A DNA stretch of 64,000 nucleotides, from positions 310,001 to 374,000 of the forward strand of contig NZ_VAWF01000001.1 in the NCBI RefSeq assembly GCF_005869845.1, written 5' to 3'. The notes below the pieces were generated by a model that was not told where the DNA came from, made no database searches, and worked only from the letters and a program-made list of their open reading frames with translations. Origin of the DNA: Fodinibius saliphilus (lineage in GTDB: Bacteria > Bacteroidota > Rhodothermia > Balneolales > Balneolaceae). This document shows positions 18,627-26,765 of this stretch, piece after piece. The position numbers and the translations under genes were made by a program. Each line of letters starts with the position of its first letter. Position 1 is the first letter of the stretch.

Positions 18627-18656
18627 GCGAAGGTCTCACAGCCTTCGTATTTTTTT
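18627..18656 (+). terminator. Rho-independent terminator after luxC-like gene
   Basis: CGAAGG (18628-18633) pairs with CCTTCG (18642-18647) around an 8-base loop and is followed by a seven-T run (18650-18656). It lies 50 bases after the LuxC-like stop. Confidence 0.8.
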
Positions 18657-18758
18657 AAGTAATATCAAGAGCGTTATTTAAGCAGCACTTCTTCTGCAAA
18701 TGTTATCATTAAGACGGATTATTATCCGGTAATATATTAAAAGAGAAAAAAGAGAAAA

Positions 18759-21200
18759 ATGGACAAACGTGAGATGATTTTGGGATTATCAGATGTCAAC
18801 CTGGATATGGTTGATAAAGTAGGGGGAAAGAATGCCTCACTTGGCGAAATGATTGGCAATCTTGCCGATCGCGGTATTAACGTACCGGAGGGCTTTGTAG
18901 TTACCGTTGCGGCTTACGAAAAATATATGGAGTTTAATGGCCTTACAGAGCATATTCGTACATTAATAGACCAGTTGGATGTTGACGATTTGGTTCAGCT
19001 TAGGAAAACCGGTATGCAGATACGCCAGCATATCATGGATGGGAGTTTTCCGGAAGAATTGAAAGAAGCAATTGAAAACCGATATGAAAAACTTTCACTG
19101 GAATATGGCAAGTCGGCTACTGATGTCGCAGTGCGTTCGTCAGCAACAACAGAAGATCTTCCCGATGCTTCTTTTGCCGGGCAACAAGATTCTTTTTTAA
19201 ATGTTCGTGGTCATAATAACGTCGTTAATTCAATTAAGGCCTGCTTTGCATCTCTTTTTACAGATAGGGCTATTTCATATCGTACCTCAGCGGGTTTTGA
19301 TCATATGACTGCAAAACTCTCTGTCTGTATCCAAAAGATGGCACGTTCAGACCTGGGAGCTTCTGGGGTGTCGTTCTCCATAGATCCGGAAAGTGGATTT
19401 GAAAATGCTGTGATAATCAATGGAACATTTGGGCTTGGAGAACTGCTGGTACAAGGAGAAATATCACCGGATGAATTTATCATATTCAAACCTACCTTGG
19501 CAGAAGGAAAAGACGCTATTATTGAAAAGAAGCTAGGTAAGAAAACACATAAATTAGCGTACGGGCATAAACCTAATGAATTGACTCGAAAATTAAGTCT
19601 GGAAGAAGAACAGCGAAAACAATTCTGCTTGACTGATGAACAAGCTTTACAGTTGGCTAGGTGGGTAGTAGAAATTGAAAAATATTACACCAAGCGTAAT
19701 GGGCGCTGGACACCGGTAGATGTGGAATGGGCTTATGATGGATTATCTGAAGAGCTTTTCATTGTACAGGCACGACCTGAAACTGTGCATGCCAATCAAA
19801 AGGTTGGAAGCCTTACTGAATTTAAAATTGCAGATGGAAACCGGCATGAACGGCTTATTTTTGAAGGAATTGCAGTGGGAGATCGAATTGGAAAAGGAGC
19901 AGTAAATGTTATCCATACTCTCGATGGACGGGATGGCTCTGCCGATGAAGCTGACTTTGAAGATGGGCAGGTATTGGTAACAGAGATGACCGATCCCGAT
20001 TGGGAACCTCTGATGAAAAAAGCCTCGGCCATTGTTACTAATAAAGGGGGACGAACCTGTCATGCTGCTATTGTTGCACGCGAGTTGGGTATTCCTGCTA
20101 TTGTAGGGGCAACAGTTGCTACGCAAGCACTCAATAATGGTCAAGAGGTAACAGTGTCTTGTGCGGAAGGTAGTTCTGGGAAGATCTATGAAGGGTTAAT
20201 TGATTTTGAAGAGATTAATCATGAGATATCAGGTCTTCCTAAAACAGAAACACCTATTATGTTGAATGTAGCCTCACCGGATATGGCATTCAAATTTAGT
20301 AAAGTTCCCAATTCCGGTGTTGGATTGGCCCGCGAAGAATTTATCATCAATAACTATATCCATGCTCATCCATTGGCATTACTTCATCACAGAGAGCTAG
20401 GGGATAAGGAGCTCACGGAAAAAATTGATGAGATTACATATGGCTATGATAATGAATCTGAGTTCTTTATCAAGAAGCTTTCTTATGGGATTGCACATAT
20501 AGGTGCTGCTTTTTATCCCAACAGGGTTATTGTACGGTTTTCTGATTTCAAATCTAATGAGTACCGAAATTTGGTTGGAGGTAGTTATTTTGAGCCAGAA
20601 GAAGAGAATCCGATGATTGGCTGGCGGGGAGCTTCACGATACTATTCTGACAAATACAAAGAAGCTTTTGGCCTGGAATGTCAAGCTATTAAACGGGTTC
20701 GAGATCTGTATGGCCTTACTAATATTACAGTAATGGTTCCATTTTGCCGCACTCCTGAAGAGCTGAAAAAAGTACTTGCTACAATGGAAGAGTTTGGTCT
20801 TAAGCGTGGAGAAAACGGTTTGGAAGTCTACCTGATGGCTGAATTACCTTCTAATATTATGATGGCTGAAGAATTTGCAGAACATATAGATGGATTTTCA
20901 ATAGGTTCTAATGATCTAACACAACTTACTTTAGGATTGGATCGCGATTCTTCACTAGTGGCTCATGTTTATGATGAAAGAAATGATGCGGTAAAGCGGA
21001 TGATTTTAATGCTGCTGGAAAAAGCCAAAAAGACTGGCACTAAAGTTGGAATCTGTGGACAAGGTCCCTCAGATTTCCCTGATTTCGCTGAGTTTTTAGT
21101 AGCCAATGGCATTGATACAATATCAGTTACTCCAGATTCAATGTTTAAAACATTATATTCTATCAGTGAGCTGGAGAATAAGATGGTGGAAGCCGAATAA
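18759..21200 (+). CDS. ppsA: Phosphoenolpyruvate synthase
   Basis: Makes PEP from pyruvate and ATP (AMP and Pi released), the entry to gluconeogenesis. The 813-aa protein has the N-terminal ATP/pyruvate-binding domain (VGGKNASLGEM at 21-31, VRSSATTEDLPDASFAGQQ near 125-143), the swivelling phosphohistidine domain (NKGGRTCHAAIVARELG, His435) and the C-terminal TIM barrel (GIGSNDLTQ-like SIGSNDLTQLTLGLDRD and GICGQGPSDFPDF). Domain order and length match PpsA rather than pyruvate phosphate dikinase (about 870-900 aa). It is monocistronic, with terminators on both sides. Confidence 0.96.
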   Translation: MDKREMILGLSDVNLDMVDKVGGKNASLGEMIGNLADRGINVPEGFVVTVAAYEKYMEFNGLTEHIRTLIDQLDVDDLVQLRKTGMQIRQHIMDGSFPEELKEAIENRYEKLSLEYGKSATDVAVRSSATTEDLPDASFAGQQDSFLNVRGHNNVVNSIKACFASLFTDRAISYRTSAGFDHMTAKLSVCIQKMARSDLGASGVSFSIDPESGFENAVIINGTFGLGELLVQGEISPDEFIIFKPTLAEGKDAIIEKKLGKKTHKLAYGHKPNELTRKLSLEEEQRKQFCLTDEQALQLARWVVEIEKYYTKRNGRWTPVDVEWAYDGLSEELFIVQARPETVHANQKVGSLTEFKIADGNRHERLIFEGIAVGDRIGKGAVNVIHTLDGRDGSADEADFEDGQVLVTEMTDPDWEPLMKKASAIVTNKGGRTCHAAIVARELGIPAIVGATVATQALNNGQEVTVSCAEGSSGKIYEGLIDFEEINHEISGLPKTETPIMLNVASPDMAFKFSKVPNSGVGLAREEFIINNYIHAHPLALLHHRELGDKELTEKIDEITYGYDNESEFFIKKLSYGIAHIGAAFYPNRVIVRFSDFKSNEYRNLVGGSYFEPEEENPMIGWRGASRYYSDKYKEAFGLECQAIKRVRDLYGLTNITVMVPFCRTPEELKKVLATMEEFGLKRGENGLEVYLMAELPSNIMMAEEFAEHIDGFSIGSNDLTQLTLGLDRDSSLVAHVYDERNDAVKRMILMLLEKAKKTGTKVGICGQGPSDFPDFAEFLVANGIDTISVTPDSMFKTLYSISELENKMVEAE

Positions 21201-21242
21201 AAAAGGAAGTATGTACTGTATCTGACAAGAATAGTAATAAAT

Positions 21243-21266
21243 AAAGGGGTGCATATGCACCCCTTT
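21243..21266. terminator. Bidirectional terminator between ppsA and BNR gene
   Basis: AAAGGGGTGCA and TGCACCCCTTT form perfect 11-bp arms around a TA centre, with T residues on the plus side and the complementary A-rich edge for the minus side. It lies between two convergent genes and can serve both. Confidence 0.85.
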
Positions 21267-21289
21267 TCAAATGGAAAGCTGTTTTTAGG

Positions 21290-24200
21290 CTATTTCTCTT
21301 CTATAGGAGGAGCACCTGCTTCTTGAACCGCTTGTTTAAGTTCAGGTATCACATTTTCAGTAAATTTGCTAAGATCTTCCTTAAATGTTGCCAGCTCTTC
21401 TTTACCTGTTTCAATGGCTTCTTTATGCATTTGTGTAGGGCCGTACGTAGTACGAAGGGAACGGTACCCAACAAATAATCGAGAGCGTGGCGAAGGTTCG
21501 TCATCTAGCTGACCCACTTGTTGCTTAGCTTCGCTGCCATTCATCTGTTCATTGAGCTCTTTAAGCTGCAAACGACTTTCATTAAGACGTTTATAAACTT
21601 CAGGAGCTTCTTGATCTGCCCTGGACAGTGCACGCTGTAAAGCGCCCACGGTATTCATTGCATTCTGCAATGAATTAGTGGTTCGGGTTAGATCTTGTTG
21701 GAACTTTTCAAGCTCCTCGCGAAATGCAATAATTTCTTCGTTGGATGCTCCTTCCAGCGCACCGTCACGAAGGGGGACAACCTCAAAAGTAACCGGGTCA
21801 GAAAGTTGAGTAACTTCTCCGCGAACTACTTTTGAAAGTGTAGCAGTGTAGGTGCCGGGAGTAGCCATAAAGCCTCCACCAAAGTAACCTTGTGAAGATT
21901 CTTCCATCTCAACAACATCTTTGGATGGATATTTTAGTTCCCAATTCACTCTATGGAAACCTTTGCTGGCAGGCCCTGTAACACGGTTAACAACATTCCC
22001 ATCGTCATTTTTGATTGTAATTACAACTTTGGGCTTTTGTTCCCGCATTTCTTTTTCAAGGTTATCCCAGCCGGGAAAAGGTACATCTTCATCTTTTTTA
22101 AGGTCTTTTTCCTTCTTTTTACGCTGAGTTTCCAGTGAGTTATAACTGTCTTTGAGATAATAGGTGAAGACTGTTCCAAATGGTGGATTATCAGCTTTAA
22201 AGTGATTAGCCCCCATGGATCCTACGACACTATTTTCAATATACCAGTAGGTGTCACGCGGAGTAAAGAGTTTAGCTTCTTGGTTGAGTGTTTGCGCATT
22301 GACTTTGCGGAGCGGGCTATAGTCATCAAGAATATAGAAACTGCGCCCAAAGGAAGCACCAATAAGGTCATTATGGTCGCGCTGAATTTCCAAGTCGCGG
22401 AATGAGATTGTTGGAACTCCCCCCTTTAGTTGTTGCCAGTTTTCGCCTCCGTCAACAGTAAAGAAGATTCCAAATTCTGTTCCTGCAAAAAGCAGATCCT
22501 TGTTCTCATGATCTTGGATAACTCTCCAGACTAAGTGGCGATCAGGAAGGTCATCACTGATTAATTCCCAAGACTCTCCACGGTCGGTACTTTTAATGAG
22601 ATATGGATTTAAATCGCCATTCTTATGGTCATCCATTGCTACATAGACCGTATTAACATCAAAGCGATCTGCTTTAATATCATTGATAAAGGCTTTGGAA
22701 GGGACACCATCAATATCCGAAAGTTCAATTTCACGCCAACTTTCACCGCCATTCTCAGTAACCTGAATACGTCCGTCATCGGTACCGGCATAAATCAGCC
22801 CTTCTTTTTCAGGAGATTCTGCCAGCGAGGTAATAGTATTAAAGTTCGACATGGCATTCATATCCCATGGGTTATCCCAGCTGCGCTGTTTACCCATGAT
22901 AGGGAGCTTGAGGCGATTTTGATCCAGAGTAAGATCTCCTGAGATGGCAGTCCAGCTGTTGCCCCGATTTTCAGATATCCAAACCCGTTGTGAAGCTACA
23001 AGCAATTTTTTGGGATTGTGGGGACTTACTTCAACGGGAGCATCCCAGTTAAAGCGTTCAGACTCTTCGCCATCACCGGCCTGTGGCTGAATGTACACTT
23101 GGTCACCGGTTGTTTTATCGATGCGGTGTAGGCCTCCTTGCTGAGTTTCAGCATAAAAAATGTTAGGATTCCCCGGTTCAGTAGCGGTGTCATGCCCATC
23201 CGCAAAAAGCGTTTTTTTCCAGTCGGCATTACGGATTCCATCTTCATTGTCGGTACGTGATGGCCCGGTTTGAGAACCATTATCCTGGGTGCCACCATAA
23301 ATATTATAGAACGGTTTTGCATCATCTACTGCCACTTTATAGAACTGGGTAATGGGCATATTGTTGATGAAGTTCCAGTTGTCGCCATTGTCGAAGCTCT
23401 CATAAATTCCACCATCAGATCCTACTAACAGGTAATCAGGATCATCTTTTCGAAATGCCATGGCATGACTGTCTGAGTGCTTAGCCTCTTCTTGGAGATT
23501 ACTAAAATTATCTCCGTGGTCGTTAGATACTTCAATTCTAACATCCATCAGATAGATCCTTCCAAAATGATGAGGGGAGGCGTACAGTTCTTGATAATAA
23601 TGTGGGCCGGTACCACCTGCTACCGTGTTAGACATCTTTTTCCAAGAGGCACCGCGATTGTCAGATTTATAGACACCACCGGTTGTTCGGTCAAGGGTAA
23701 TTGCCGCATAGACGATATCCGGTTTTTGGGGCGATATTGCCAGCCCAATTTTACCCATATTAGAACTGGGGAGCCCGCTTTTTTTCTCATCCCAGTTTTC
23801 TCCACCGTCGGTACTTTTGTATATGCCGGTACCGGGGCCACCTCCCATATATGCTGCAGCGGTACGATGTCGTTGCCAGGTTGCGGCATACATTCTGTCA
23901 GGGTTACGGGGATCCAGAACCAGATCTGTTACACCAACCCATTCATCATCACCCAATACCTTTCTCCAGTTGTTACCACCATCAGTAGACTTATATAAGC
24001 CACGTTCACCGCCTTTGCTCCAAAGTGGTCCCTGGGCAGCTACCCAGATGATATCTGAATTTTCGGGATGCACGACAATCTTAGAAATATGTTCGGAATC
24101 CTTGAGTCCCATATTTTCCCAGCTGGAGCCACCATCTGTGCTTCGATAAACACCATCTCCATAGCCAACATGACGTCCACCTACATTTTCGCCGGAACCT

Positions 24201-24529
24201 ACCCAAATGGTATTTGGATTGTTGGGATCTATAGTAACCGAACCAATAGAATACGAGGATTGGTTATCAAAGATAGAATCCCAGGTTGTTCCTGAATTTT
24301 TCGTTTTCCAAACGCCTCCCGAACCTACTGCCACATACCATGTGTTTTCATCATTGGGATGTATGGCGATATCGGCAATACGCCCTGATGTAAGGGCGGG
24401 ACCAACGCTACGTAATTTTAATCCATTGTAGCTCGTTTCTGATACAATTGATCCATTATCTTGGGCAGCCATTGGTAGGGCACTTACCGCGAAAAGGATC
24501 AGCAGAAGAGTACTAAGTTTTGTTTTCAT
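21290..24529 (-). CDS. Exported BNR/sortilin-like beta-propeller protein
   Basis: Large secreted protein of 1079 aa with a signal peptide (residues 1-22, cut near AAQD). About 30-740 is a double propeller full of Asp-box (BNR) repeats such as STDGGSSWENMG, STDGGNNWRKV, STDGGENWDEK and ENRGNSWTAI, as in VPS10/sortilin-like and 'WD40/YVTN/BNR' proteins. A C-terminal beta domain follows, and then a helical segment (about 930-1070) with heptad-like Leu/Gln patterns. No sialidase active-site set is visible, so glycosidase activity should not be assumed. Such proteins are abundant beside exported peptidases in this phylum, but the role is unknown. The gene appears monocistronic. Confidence 0.85.
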   Translation of the reverse strand: MKTKLSTLLLILFAVSALPMAAQDNGSIVSETSYNGLKLRSVGPALTSGRIADIAIHPNDENTWYVAVGSGGVWKTKNSGTTWDSIFDNQSSYSIGSVTIDPNNPNTIWVGSGENVGGRHVGYGDGVYRSTDGGSSWENMGLKDSEHISKIVVHPENSDIIWVAAQGPLWSKGGERGLYKSTDGGNNWRKVLGDDEWVGVTDLVLDPRNPDRMYAATWQRHRTAAAYMGGGPGTGIYKSTDGGENWDEKKSGLPSSNMGKIGLAISPQKPDIVYAAITLDRTTGGVYKSDNRGASWKKMSNTVAGGTGPHYYQELYASPHHFGRIYLMDVRIEVSNDHGDNFSNLQEEAKHSDSHAMAFRKDDPDYLLVGSDGGIYESFDNGDNWNFINNMPITQFYKVAVDDAKPFYNIYGGTQDNGSQTGPSRTDNEDGIRNADWKKTLFADGHDTATEPGNPNIFYAETQQGGLHRIDKTTGDQVYIQPQAGDGEESERFNWDAPVEVSPHNPKKLLVASQRVWISENRGNSWTAISGDLTLDQNRLKLPIMGKQRSWDNPWDMNAMSNFNTITSLAESPEKEGLIYAGTDDGRIQVTENGGESWREIELSDIDGVPSKAFINDIKADRFDVNTVYVAMDDHKNGDLNPYLIKSTDRGESWELISDDLPDRHLVWRVIQDHENKDLLFAGTEFGIFFTVDGGENWQQLKGGVPTISFRDLEIQRDHNDLIGASFGRSFYILDDYSPLRKVNAQTLNQEAKLFTPRDTYWYIENSVVGSMGANHFKADNPPFGTVFTYYLKDSYNSLETQRKKKEKDLKKDEDVPFPGWDNLEKEMREQKPKVVITIKNDDGNVVNRVTGPASKGFHRVNWELKYPSKDVVEMEESSQGYFGGGFMATPGTYTATLSKVVRGEVTQLSDPVTFEVVPLRDGALEGASNEEIIAFREELEKFQQDLTRTTNSLQNAMNTVGALQRALSRADQEAPEVYKRLNESRLQLKELNEQMNGSEAKQQVGQLDDEPSPRSRLFVGYRSLRTTYGPTQMHKEAIETGKEELATFKEDLSKFTENVIPELKQAVQEAGAPPIEEK

Positions 24530-24674
24530 ATTGACTACTATTTGTTAGAAAGTAAACAGTGATTTAAAAACTATAATTAATTTTAATGTTCATTGCCAAC
24601 CGTATTTACAGGATTTAAAACCATTATAATCAAATAGAAGAGTGCTTCTAATGTTGTGTGAACTTCTTATAAGC

Positions 24675-24701
24675 AGATCCTGGAACTAGTTTCGGATGAC
24701 A
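24675..24701. repeat. Imperfect palindrome resembling a dispersed intergenic repeat
   Basis: AGATCCTGGAACTAGTTTCGGATGACA has near-palindromic halves and resembles the second copy at 26572-26598 (shared AGATCCTGGA...ACA frame). The style is like short intergenic repeats with ATCCTGA...TCAGGATGAC seen in several Bacteroidota genomes. Two degenerate copies are weak evidence. Confidence 0.4.
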
Positions 24702-24891
24702 AGGCTGTTGGTTTAACAATCGGGTTCATGATCCCGAAATATTTTAGGATATGTTTTCTCAGCTGTGTTATTCAAAATTTTCTTTGTCTATAAAGCTTTG
24801 GCGTAGTGGATGTTGACAAAGAAACATACCAATCGGGGAGACGATTACCTTGTAAAGTGCCACTTACTGAAAAATATTGGGATCAGAAATT

Positions 24892-24907
24892 GAAGATCAT
24901 GATCTTC
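24892..24907. repeat. Perfect 16-bp palindrome
   Basis: GAAGATCATGATCTTC is fully self-complementary with no spacer. It lies 385 bases upstream of the BNR start and 100 bases after the cupin stop. Possible operator or cruciform; function not determined. Confidence 0.6.
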
Positions 24908-25005
24908 GATAATTAATAAAAGGGGGAATAGGTTGCTGGTGAATCACAGAGAGGGCAGGGGATAACCATAAAAGCTATCTTGAAATGCTTTTTTATAATT
25001 ACTGC

Positions 25006-25341
25006 TTATTTATTGTTGGTGAATAATATAGTAACAAGCAGAATTGTGTCCGATTTTACGCTGTAAGAATATGATTGTTCTTTGTCTAGGTATAACCAAT
25101 CATCCTCAGTCAATTCCATGCCCTTCCCATCGACGTTAAAGAAAATATCACCTTTGAGACAATGTACCGACATCTCACCTTGAACGCTGTGTTCTTCGAT
25201 ACATTTTCCATGAGGCAAATACATTCGAATAACCTCCATGTCAGATGTTTTTACAAGGGCATAAGTAGAATCGTCTTGTAAATTTTCTGTTAGGTTTTCC
25301 AGATTAATTGGTTCGCCTGATACAATGTGACCTGTGCTCAT
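25006..25341 (-). CDS. Small cupin-domain protein
   Basis: Single-domain protein of 111 aa without a signal peptide. Residues about 30-108 form a cupin beta-barrel: VIRMYLPHGKCIEEHSVQGEMSVHCLKGDIFFNVDG fits cupin motif 1, and LTEDDWLYLDKEQSYSYSV motif 2. Only some metal-ligand histidines are present (HSVQGE, VHC), so it may bind a metal weakly or be a non-metal cupin. It lies downstream of glutaminase on the same strand after 129 bases, so co-transcription is possible. The substrate is unknown. Confidence 0.75.
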   Translation of the reverse strand: MSTGHIVSGEPINLENLTENLQDDSTYALVKTSDMEVIRMYLPHGKCIEEHSVQGEMSVHCLKGDIFFNVDGKGMELTEDDWLYLDKEQSYSYSVKSDTILLVTILFTNNK

Positions 25342-25470
25342 GACAACCCCCTGTTTGGTTTTGGTCTGCTATTTAAATCTAAGCAGAATAAGGCTGCCGG
25401 GAAAGCAATATTGCATTTAATTTTTTGTAGCGGCCTATAATTTAGTAAGGCACATAAATACCTAATTTGC

Positions 25471-26385
25471 TTAAAATATAGAAGATTGGGTGTCTGTGGT
25501 TAGTTGTTCTAAAAAATTAATACCTCGAACAGAATTTCCCTTTTTATTTAGTGGGGGGCTCCATACAGCAATACTATAAACTCCCGGGTTAACAGCGCCG
25601 ATACCTCCGCCAACTCCACTTTTACCGGGCAGCCCCACTTTAAAAGTAAAGTCTCCTGATTGGTCATAAAAGCCACAAGTCTGCATTATAGCATTAATAC
25701 GTTTGGCTTTGCTGGCAGAGATAAGTTCTTTTCCCGTATAGGGGGAGATGCCTCGGTTTGCATAGAGTAAAAAAATATGAGCTAATTCCTTACAGTTCAT
25801 CTCCAAAGAACACTGGTGGTAATAGAAATCGAGAACTTCATCAACATTATTATTAATGTTTTCAAACGACTTCATGAGGTTTACTAAAGCAGCATTTCGA
25901 TGGCCATGTTTGTTTTCTGACTCTGCTATTTTTTGATTGTAGCTTATTGAACTATTCCCCGAAATCGAGCGAACAAATTCTAAGAAATCTTTCTTGGGAT
26001 TCTCAAGCTCCGTAATCAATATATCCGAAATAACGAGGGCCCCAGAATTGATAAGCGGATTACGAGGAATTCCATTTTCATATTCCAATTGTACCAACGA
26101 ATTAAAGGGATTGCCCGAAGGTTCTACCCCAAGACGTGTCCACATGCTAGTACCTTTAAGTTTAAAAGCTAAGGTAAGTGTGAGAACTTTTGATATGCTT
26201 TGTATGGAGAATCGATCTAGGTTATCACCATAAGAAAAATCATTTCCGGATAGTGTTGTTAAGTGAATACCGAATTTATCAGGAGATACATTCGAGAGTT
26301 CAGGGATATAAGATGCAACTTCTCCCCGAGAGGATGTGCTGAGTATTTCTTTTGAAATATTGTCAATAATATGTTGGTAATCCAT
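25471..26385 (-). CDS. glsA: Glutaminase A
   Basis: Hydrolyses glutamine to glutamate and ammonia in the cytosol; serine-dependent fold related to beta-lactamases. The 304-aa length matches bacterial GlsA. The catalytic S-x-x-K is visible as Ser63-I-S-Lys66 (DRFSIQSISKVLTL). Substrate-binding motifs include NPLINSGALV, the tyrosine in the DFYYHQCSLEM region, and GLPGKSGVGGGIGAVNPG. The N-terminus reads naturally from the ATG at 26385. Neighbours do not specify a role beyond nitrogen metabolism. E. coli YbaS-type enzymes contribute to acid resistance, but nothing here shows that. Confidence 0.95.
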   Translation of the reverse strand: MDYQHIIDNISKEILSTSSRGEVASYIPELSNVSPDKFGIHLTTLSGNDFSYGDNLDRFSIQSISKVLTLTLAFKLKGTSMWTRLGVEPSGNPFNSLVQLEYENGIPRNPLINSGALVISDILITELENPKKDFLEFVRSISGNSSISYNQKIAESENKHGHRNAALVNLMKSFENINNNVDEVLDFYYHQCSLEMNCKELAHIFLLYANRGISPYTGKELISASKAKRINAIMQTCGFYDQSGDFTFKVGLPGKSGVGGGIGAVNPGVYSIAVWSPPLNKKGNSVRGINFLEQLTTDTQSSIF

Positions 26386-26571
26386 AGAGAGGATAGTACT
26401 AATGAAATTTCGTAAAATGGGAAATTACTAAATAATCATCCGTTTTGCACTTAGTTAGAAAGGCAAGAGCTTAACTAATTAGAGAGCTTAGCAAAACAAT
26501 TTTCCATCTTGTCATTCTGTTTACCGTCCGGTGGATCAGACTCTCATATACAGTTATTGGTGTTTAAACTA

Positions 26572-26598
26572 AGATCCTGGACTGAAGTCAGGGTAACA
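26572..26598. repeat. Second copy of dispersed-repeat-like element
   Basis: AGATCCTGGACTGAAGTCAGGGTAACA shares its frame with the element at 24675-24701 and has CTGGACT/AGTCAGG-like arms. The upstream CTTGTCATTCTG (26509) looks like the reverse-oriented partner of such repeats. Confidence 0.4.
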
Positions 26599-26673
26599 AG
26601 CTGGGTTTTGCAAAGCTTCTTGGTTTTTTGAAAGGGTTGACTACAGGCCTAGATTACTTTGACAATAATTTAT

Positions 26674-26686
26674 ATTTAGTCTAAAT
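26674..26686. promoter_or_regulatory. Palindromic box 1 upstream of TonB operon
   Basis: ATTTAG-T-CTAAAT is a perfect 6-1-6 inverted repeat, 79 bases before the receptor start. The TTTAG...CTAAA halves resemble DtxR/MntR-type metal-regulator sites, which fits the uptake operon downstream. The regulator is not in the window. Confidence 0.5.
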
Positions 26687-26730
26687 AAGTGTTGAACTTT
26701 GGCGGAGCGAAGTTTATCTTCACCTCTCAA

Positions 26731-26747
26731 TTTAGAAATGATCTAAA
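26731..26747. promoter_or_regulatory. Palindromic box 2 upstream of TonB operon
   Basis: TTTAGA-AATGA-TCTAAA is a perfect 6-5-6 inverted repeat, 18 bases before the GTG start. It shares half-sites with box 1 (26674-26686), so binding could block transcription or translation start of the operon. Confidence 0.5.
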
Positions 26748-26765
26748 CAAAAATAGCGAAAGCTA

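Larger units (their letters stand above)
24530..25005. other. Intergenic region rich in inverted repeats
   Basis: This 476-base stretch lies between the cupin stop and the BNR start, with no credible ORF. It holds: a dispersed-repeat-like imperfect palindrome (24675-24701); TCGGG/CCCGA arms near 24719-24736; perfect 10-bp arms TTTCTTTGTC (24779-24788) and GACAAAGAAA (24815-24824); and the 16-bp palindrome GAAGATCATGATCTTC (24892-24907). The density of symmetric elements suggests degenerate REP-like or regulatory DNA. The BNR promoter must lie within it, but I find no clear TAnnTTTG. Confidence 0.5.
26386..26765. other. Divergent regulatory region of glsA and the TonB operon
   Basis: This 380-base stretch is without ORFs. 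It holds a CTTGTCATTCTG segment (26509-26520) and an AGATCCTGG...GGGTAACA segment (26572-26598), together resembling two oppositely oriented degenerate intergenic repeats. Two palindromic TTTAG...CTAAA boxes follow (26674-26686, 26731-26747) close to the TonB receptor start. TTGACA occurs at 26659, but a matching -10/-7 is unclear. Confidence 0.55.

Noticed and set aside
23477-23998. 173-codon open frame on the plus strand within the BNR gene
   Set aside because: Antisense shadow of repeated Asp-box codons; no recognisable domain.
21290-24529. Repeated STDGG...W units taken as a DNA repeat or CRISPR-like array
   Set aside because: They are protein-level BNR/Asp-box repeats inside one ORF, irregularly spaced and not identical at DNA level.
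24530-26765. Mobile element spanning the repeat-bearing gaps around cupin and glsA
   Set aside because: No transposase, target-site duplication or terminal repeats; genes inside are ordinary chromosomal genes with unremarkable composition.
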